A DNA stretch of 64,000 bases from Erythrobacter sp. SG61-1L (lineage in GTDB: Bacteria > Pseudomonadota > Alphaproteobacteria > Sphingomonadales > Sphingomonadaceae), in assembly GCF_001305965.1 (NCBI RefSeq), contig NZ_JXQC01000003.1, forward strand, positions 1,603,633 to 1,667,632, in the 5' to 3' direction. The notes beneath the pieces were generated by a model that had not been told where the DNA came from, ran no database searches, and saw only the letters and a list, made by a program, of their open reading frames with translations. Made by a program: the position numbers and the translations under genes. Positions 59,266 through 64,000 of the stretch are shown piece by piece (within the stretch, counting starts at the first letter, position 1; each line of letters starts with the position of its first letter).

Positions 59266-60300
59266 TCAGGCAGCGCCCGGCGTAGCGGTTTCGGCGGGAG
59301 CCGGCGCGGCAGCGGGAACGGCTGCGGCGGCTGCAGGCGCAGCAGCTTCCTTGCCGGGCATTTCACCGCCCTGCGACAGAATCCACTGTTCGAACTTTTC
59401 CTGCGGAACGGCTTCGACGGCGATCGGCATGTAGCCGTGGCGCACGCCGCACAGTTCGGAGCACTGGCCGTAATAGATGCCCGGCTCGTCGATCTGCAGA
59501 ACCTTTTCGTTCAGGCGGCCGGGGACGGCGTCAAGCTTGAACCAGAGCGAAGGCACCGCGAAGGAGTGAATCACGTCGGCCGCAGTGGTCTGGATGCGGA
59601 TCGGAACGCCCACGGGCACGACCATGCGATGATCGACTTCCAGATGGGTCGGGAAGCCCTTAGCTTCGGCTTCTTCTTCCGGCATCATGTTCGAGATCAC
59701 TTCGAACCCGCCATTGTCGGGATAGGTATAGCCCCAGTACCACTGATAGCCGGTGATCTTTACGGTGAGCGCGTCCTTCGGTGCGCTCTTGTACTGTTCG
59801 GCCAGCAGGTTGAGCGAGGGAACCGCAATCAGCACCAGAATCAGGATCGGAACGCCCGTCCACAACACTTCCAGCAGGGTGTTGTGGCTGGTCTTCGACG
59901 GCACCGGATTGGCGCGACGGTTGAAGCGGATCATCACGAACAGCAGCAGCGCAAGAACCAGCACGACAATCGCGATGATCACCGGGGTGAGCACATAGTC
60001 GTGCATCCAGCTTGCATCGTGGCCGATCGGCGAATGCTGCGACTGCAGCCAGATGCCGCCGGGTTCGGGCTGGCCCTTGATCATGTCCGGGCCGAGCGGG
60101 GTGTAAGTGGGAGCCGCAGGTGTAGCTGCAGCCGCGGCGTCCGCAACAGGAGCAGCAGCATCGGCTGCAGCCGGAGTCGCGGCAGCTTCCTGCGCAAGGG
60201 CAGCCTTGGGCAGGAGAGCAAGAGGCACTGCGCCGGCAAGGCCCAGCGAGAGGGTCTTCAAGGAAGTGACCGTGGTACGAAGGGTCTCGCCGAAGTTCAT
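59266..60300 (-). CDS. ctaC: Cytochrome c oxidase subunit II
   Basis: This subunit holds the Cu(A) site that accepts electrons from cytochrome c. The 344-residue protein has a signal-like N-terminus, an Ala-rich linker of low complexity, two membrane helices, and a cupredoxin domain with the Cu(A) ligands in SFAVPSLWFKLDAVPGR and YYGQCSELCGVRHGYMPI. A further Ala/Pro-rich tail of about 30 residues ends it. It is the first gene of the oxidase operon, with a promoter just upstream. Confidence 0.96.
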   Translation of the reverse strand: MNFGETLRTTVTSLKTLSLGLAGAVPLALLPKAALAQEAAATPAAADAAAPVADAAAAATPAAPTYTPLGPDMIKGQPEPGGIWLQSQHSPIGHDASWMHDYVLTPVIIAIVVLVLALLLFVMIRFNRRANPVPSKTSHNTLLEVLWTGVPILILVLIAVPSLNLLAEQYKSAPKDALTVKITGYQWYWGYTYPDNGGFEVISNMMPEEEAEAKGFPTHLEVDHRMVVPVGVPIRIQTTAADVIHSFAVPSLWFKLDAVPGRLNEKVLQIDEPGIYYGQCSELCGVRHGYMPIAVEAVPQEKFEQWILSQGGEMPGKEAAAPAAAAAVPAAAPAPAETATPGAA

Positions 60301-60378
60301 CTGTCTGACGCTTTCCGCTCGTTATCTTGGGGGCAAGCACGCCCGTGGGAACCCCGAATGGGGCTGGTTTTGCCGGGG

Positions 60379-60407
60379 CCTATACGCGCGCTTGCCCACT
60401 GCCTCAA
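60379..60407 (-). promoter_or_regulatory. Probable cta operon promoter
   Basis: On the minus strand TTGAGG (60402-60407) and TATAGG (60379-60384) are separated by 17 bases, giving a sigma-70-like promoter whose start would lie about 70 bases before the ctaC ATG. Confidence 0.5.
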
Positions 60408-60499
60408 GCGCTTCTAGGGATAATTTTCGACAGCCCCGATGCATTGCAGCACAACGGGGCATCCCAAATCGTACCAACAGGGCATATTAGAGAATCATA

Positions 60500-61081
60500 A
60501 TGACCGAAGACGAGGTCCTCTCCGAGTTCCGCGCAAGCGAGGCGCTGCTTGAAGGGCATTTCAAGCTCTCCTCAGGCCGCCACAGCGCCTATTACCTTCA
60601 ATGCGCACGCGTTCTTATGGACCCGATGCGCGCATCGCGCCTTGCTGCGGCCCTCGCCGCCAAGTTGCCGCGCGACTTGCGCCAGCAGATTTCCAAGGTG
60701 GTTTCGCCTGCCATGGGCGGCGTAATCATCGGCCACGAAATGGGCCGCGCGCTGGGCGTGGAAGCGATGTTCGTGGAACGCCCCACCGGCACGTTCGAAT
60801 TCCGTCGCGGCTTTGCCCTGAAGGAAGGCGAAAAAGTGTTGATGGTGGAAGACGTGGTGACCACAGGCCTTTCCAGCCGCGAAGCGATGGACGCGATCCG
60901 CGCGGCGGGCGGCAAGGTGATCGCCGCCGCCTCGCTGGTCGACCGTTCAGGCGGTTCGGTCGATTTCAAGGTGCCTTTCTATCCGTTGGTGGAACTGTCT
61001 TTCCCAACCTATGCGGAAGATGAACTGCCCCCCGAACTCGCTGCCAGGCCGGTTACCAAGCCCGGCAGCCGCAAGGACTGA
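60500..61081 (+). CDS. pyrE: Orotate phosphoribosyltransferase PyrE
   Basis: PyrE makes OMP from orotate and PRPP. The 193-residue protein has LLEGHFKLSSGRHSAYYLQCARV, VVSPAMGGVIIGHEMGRALG, FEFRRGFAL, and the PRPP-binding VLMVEDVVTTGLSS. It is divergent from ctaC and starts a run pyrE-pdxJ-acpS-lepB. Confidence 0.96.
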   Translation: MTEDEVLSEFRASEALLEGHFKLSSGRHSAYYLQCARVLMDPMRASRLAAALAAKLPRDLRQQISKVVSPAMGGVIIGHEMGRALGVEAMFVERPTGTFEFRRGFALKEGEKVLMVEDVVTTGLSSREAMDAIRAAGGKVIAAASLVDRSGGSVDFKVPFYPLVELSFPTYAEDELPPELAARPVTKPGSRKD

Positions 61082-61096
61082 CGAGAAAGCCGACCG

Positions 61097-61843
61097 TTGA
61101 GCGCCATTCTCACCCCCGGACGCCTGAGGCTGGGCGTCAATATCGACCACGTCGCGACCATCCGTAATGCGCGCGGCGGGGATCATCCCGATCCTGTGCG
61201 CGCGGCGGAAATCGTGGCTTCCGTGGGCGGCGATGGAATCACCGCCCACTTGCGCGAGGACCGGCGCCATATCCGGGATGCCGATCTGGCCCGCATCCAG
61301 GCAGCGACTGACCTGCCGCTCAACCTGGAAATGGCCGCGACCGAGGAAATGCTGGAGATCGCGCTGCGTCACAAGCCGCACGCGGCCTGCATCGTTCCCG
61401 AAAAGCGCGAGGAACGCACTACCGAAGGCGGGCTGGATGCGGCCGGGCTGCACAACCAGCTTGCGCCGATTGTCGGCAAGCTGCTCGATGCGGGGATTCG
61501 CGTCAGCCTGTTCATCGAAGCGAAGCCGCAGCAGATCGAAGCCGCGCTGCGGCTGAACGCCACCATCGTGGAACTGCATACGGGCGAATATGCCCATGCC
61601 ACGGGCGAGCAGCGCGCGGCGGAACTGAAGCGCATTGCCGATATGGCTGCCCTTGCCGCCCGCAACGGGATCGAACCCCATGCCGGCCATGGTCTGACTT
61701 ACGAGAACGTGCAGCCGATTGCGGCGATTCCCCAGCTCGCCGAACTGAATATCGGCCATTATCTGGTGGGCGAGGCGATCTTTACCGGACTGGACGTGGC
61801 CGTGAGGCATATGCGCAATCTGATGGACGAGGCGCGCGGATGA
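61097..61843 (+). CDS. pdxJ: Pyridoxine 5'-phosphate synthase PdxJ
   Basis: PdxJ closes the pyridoxine ring in vitamin B6 synthesis. The 248-residue protein starts with TTG at 61097 ([27 protein letters not shown]) and has [33 protein letters not shown] and [11 protein letters not shown] in family order. It is 15 bases after pyrE and overlaps acpS by 4 bases. Confidence 0.96.
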   Translation: MSAILTPGRLRLGVNIDHVATIRNARGGDHPDPVRAAEIVASVGGDGITAHLREDRRHIRDADLARIQAATDLPLNLEMAATEEMLEIALRHKPHAACIVPEKREERTTEGGLDAAGLHNQLAPIVGKLLDAGIRVSLFIEAKPQQIEAALRLNATIVELHTGEYAHATGEQRAAELKRIADMAALAARNGIEPHAGHGLTYENVQPIAAIPQLAELNIGHYLVGEAIFTGLDVAVRHMRNLMDEARG

Positions 61844-62241
61844 TCATCGGCATGGGTTCAGACCTGTGCAATATCGAGCGAATCCAGAATTCGCTCGACC
61901 GCTGGGGCGATCGCTTCGAGGCGCGCGTCTTCACCGAGATCGAGCGTGCAAAGGCTGCCCGCCGCCCCCACACCCGCGCCGGCACTTTTGCCAAGCGTTT
62001 CGCCGCCAAGGAGGCATTCTCCAAGGCGGTGGGCACCGGCTTCAAGCAGGGCGTGTTCATGAAAGACATTGGCGTGGTGAATGCCCGTTCGGGCGCGCCG
62101 ACGCTGGAATTGCAGGGAGGCGCCCTCGCCCGCCTGCAGGAGTTGACCCCCGAAGGCCATGCGGCAATCGTTCACCTGACGCTCACGGATGACCATCCAT
62201 GGGCGCAGGCCTTCGTCGTGATAGAGGCGCGCAAGCTGTGA
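61840..62241 (+). CDS. acpS: Holo-[acyl-carrier-protein] synthase AcpS
   Basis: AcpS transfers phosphopantetheine to acyl carrier protein. The 133-residue protein has [14 protein letters not shown] with the metal-binding aspartate and [19 protein letters not shown] with the glutamate. It overlaps pdxJ (ATGA) and lepB (GTGA). Confidence 0.96.
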   Translation: MIIGMGSDLCNIERIQNSLDRWGDRFEARVFTEIERAKAARRPHTRAGTFAKRFAAKEAFSKAVGTGFKQGVFMKDIGVVNARSGAPTLELQGGALARLQELTPEGHAAIVHLTLTDDHPWAQAFVVIEARKL

Positions 62242-63212
62242 ATTCCGAAGACGTGAACAATCCGGCTGCTTCCGCAGATGGCCCCGACGCCCCGCCCTCC
62301 ACTCCCGCAGCCTCGCCCGACGCAGGTGTGAAGAAGGAAGAAAAGGTCAACTGGTTCGCGGAGATTCGCGGGCTGGTGCTGATGCTGCTGGCCGTGCTTG
62401 CCTTCCACAGCCTGATCGCCAAGCCTTTCTATATCCCTTCCACATCCATGGTGCCCAACCTGCTGGTGGGTGACCGGTTGGTGGTGAGCAAATATCCCTA
62501 TGGCTGGAGCTGGGTTTCGGCCACGTTCCACCTCCTGCCCCGCAGCGACTGGAAGATCGCCAGCCGTGTGCCTGAATATGGCGATGTCGTGATCGCCGTG
62601 CCACCGGATCGTCCGGAAGATTACATCAAGCGTGTCATCGCCCTGCCCGGCGATCGAATCGCCCTGGTGAACGGGCGAATCATCCTCAACGGCAAGCTCG
62701 TCCCCCGGCAGGTTGTGCCGCCGGTGCGCATTCCGGTGGATCAGCAGACCTGCCCCGATGGCGCAGGTGTGCCGCGCCCCTGCCTTGAAGACTTCGAGAA
62801 GTTCCGCGTACGCGATGCCGACGGCAAGGAATATTACGAGCCGCCGACCTATCGCGAGACGCTGCCCAATGGCGTCAGCTATCTTGTGATCGACGACATG
62901 ATCCAGATGAACGACGATTATGTCGAGCGCCCCGTGCCTGAAGGCCATGTGTTCCTGATGGGCGACAATCGCGACCATTCGGCCGACAGCCGCGTGCCGG
63001 CAAAGCCCATTGCCAATGGCCTGGGCGGCCCGGTTCCGCTGTCCAGCATCGGCGGACGGGCGGAATTCATCACCTTCTCGCTCGATGGTTCGATGACCTG
63101 GAATCCCCTTACCTGGTTCAATGCCTTCCGCGACGGTCGCGCCTGGACTAGCCTGCGCCCCGCCAAGGCCGAACCGGCCGCTGCGAACGGGAGTGGAGAT
63201 GGCGGAAAGTGA
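62238..63212 (+). CDS. lepB: Signal peptidase I
   Basis: LepB cleaves signal peptides of exported proteins. The 324-residue protein has a Pro/Ala-rich cytoplasmic tail, one membrane segment ([19 protein letters not shown]), the catalytic serine in [14 protein letters not shown], the catalytic lysine in [15 protein letters not shown], and the [11 protein letters not shown] box. The start is a GTG overlapping the acpS stop; the longer upstream frame is not needed. It overlaps the AI-2E gene by 14 bases. Confidence 0.95.
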   Translation: MNSEDVNNPAASADGPDAPPSTPAASPDAGVKKEEKVNWFAEIRGLVLMLLAVLAFHSLIAKPFYIPSTSMVPNLLVGDRLVVSKYPYGWSWVSATFHLLPRSDWKIASRVPEYGDVVIAVPPDRPEDYIKRVIALPGDRIALVNGRIILNGKLVPRQVVPPVRIPVDQQTCPDGAGVPRPCLEDFEKFRVRDADGKEYYEPPTYRETLPNGVSYLVIDDMIQMNDDYVERPVPEGHVFLMGDNRDHSADSRVPAKPIANGLGGPVPLSSIGGRAEFITFSLDGSMTWNPLTWFNAFRDGRAWTSLRPAKAEPAAANGSGDGGK

Positions 63213-64000
63213 CGCAAGGCCCGTGCGGGACGATGAACGCAAGGTAGGTTCCAGCCCCGCGCAGATTGCCGACCCCAAGCTTGCCTTCGAGGCGCGCCGC
63301 GCCTTCATGTGGGTGCTGGTGGTGGGTGGCGCCATCCTTACGGTCTACATGGCCCGCTCGCTGCTGGTGGTGTTCGGCGGCATGGTCTTTGCCGCGATGA
63401 TCGACGGCGGCGCCCGCCTTCTGGGCCGTGTGCTGAAGATAGGGCGCGGCTGGCGCATTGCCATTGTCCTCACGCTAGGCGTCGCCTTCCTGATCGGCAT
63501 GGTGGTCTATGCCGGAACGACGATTGCCCAGCAGGCGGCGGAACTGCCGCGAATCGTCGAGGAACAGATCCATGCATGGGCCATATGGGCACAGGATCGA
63601 GGCGTGGCCGTGGATGCCAATGCCTTGCAGAGCTTTGGCAGCCAGCTGGCCAGCGGCGTGGGCACCGTTACCCGCGCGCTGAGCGGCCTGTTGGGCGGCA
63701 TTGCCAGCCTGATCCTGATCGGCTTCCTGGGTATCTATATCTCGCTGGAGCCAAGGCTGTACGAGCGTGGCATTGCCTGGATGCTGCCGGAAAACCGGCG
63801 CGAGGATTTCTACATCACCGGATCGCTGATGGCGCGCCAGCTACGGCACCTGTTGGGTGGGCGCCTGTTCGGCATGGTGGTGGAAGGCATTTTCACCTGG
63901 GCGATGCTGGCCGGCTACGCATTGGTGAATGATGGCCAGCCGGTGCCCATGGCCGTGCTGCTGGGCCTCATCACCGGCACTCTGGCCTTCATCCCCAATG
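63199..64000 (+). CDS. AI-2E family transporter, partial (3' end outside the window)
   Basis: About 267 codons are visible. The hydrophobic segments include RRAFMWVLVVGGAILTVYM, LLVVFGGMVFAAMIDGG, RIAIVLTLGVAFLIGMVVYAG and SGLLGGIASLILIGFLGIYISLEP, and the sequence runs into MAVLLGLITGTLAFIPN at the end of the window. This is the PerM/AI-2E exporter fold; substrates vary and are mostly unknown. The ATG at 63199 has GGAGTGGAG ahead and overlaps the end of lepB. Confidence 0.85.
   Translation, partial: MAESDARPVRDDERKVGSSPAQIADPKLAFEARRAFMWVLVVGGAILTVYMARSLLVVFGGMVFAAMIDGGARLLGRVLKIGRGWRIAIVLTLGVAFLIGMVVYAGTTIAQQAAELPRIVEEQIHAWAIWAQDRGVAVDANALQSFGSQLASGVGTVTRALSGLLGGIASLILIGFLGIYISLEPRLYERGIAWMLPENRREDFYITGSLMARQLRHLLGGRLFGMVVEGIFTWAMLAGYALVNDGQPVPMAVLLGLITGTLAFIPN

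Noticed and set aside
1..64000. Mobile elements or prophage
   Set aside because: No transposase, integrase, recombinase, phage structural gene or tRNA-flanked direct repeat was seen. Repeats found are short and intergenic or coding.

Overview
The window is a gene-dense, high-G+C chromosomal stretch from an alphaproteobacterium, most probably a sphingomonad (Sphingomonadales, e.g. Novosphingobium or a near relative). This rests on the aa3 oxidase cluster order ctaC-ctaD-ctaB-small ORF-ctaG-ctaE-DUF983-SURF1, the run mutY/DUF721-DsbA-DsbA-smc, the MCNLY-type SRAP protein, and the intergenic REP-like repeats. No rRNA, tRNA, phage, insertion sequence or CRISPR array was found.

Layout. 0-8 kb: a DUF1489 protein, a YrdB-like membrane protein, a TetR regulator with a glycosyltransferase, then a minus-strand chain of Tat-exported serine hydrolase, NudC and FrnE-like DsbA joined by 4-nt overlaps, and mutY. 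7.7-13.2 kb: DUF721, two exported DsbA-like proteins and smc. 13.2-20 kb: GIY-YIG protein, soxR facing a VOC gene across a near-perfect SoxR box, SRAP, ubiA, an M20 peptidase, rsmE and gshA. 20-27.4 kb: an ICMT-like methyltransferase, bamB, a YfgM-like TPR protein, a glycosyltransferase, an alpha/beta hydrolase and selO. 27.4-34.8 kb: one 2433-residue surface protein with a repetitive beta-helix passenger, an autotransporter barrel and a C-terminal OmpA peptidoglycan-binding domain. 35-46 kb: astD, a lipoprotein, a multi-hairpin intergenic region, rarD, pyrC, MEKHLA, PilZ, LysR, YgfZ, TetR with a metal-dependent hydrolase, GNAT, rpmA and rplU. 46-53.8 kb: lipoprotein, moaE-moaD-moaA, half-SDR protein, folB, FNT channel, a methyltransferase, thrC, and an ArsR/SRPBCC pair. 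53.9-60.3 kb: the cytochrome c oxidase operon. 60.5-64 kb: pyrE-pdxJ-acpS-lepB and the start of an AI-2E family transporter.

Most genes are housekeeping: respiration, cofactors (ubiquinone, Moco, folate, PLP, glutathione), envelope assembly, translation and DNA maintenance. The items most worth a second look are the autotransporter-OmpA fusion with its 333-bp internal repeats, the unidentified structured RNA candidate at 37.6-37.8 kb, the SoxR box controlling a VOC gene, the half-SDR pseudoenzyme beside folB, the 45-residue membrane ORF inside the oxidase operon, and two families of dispersed intergenic repeats.
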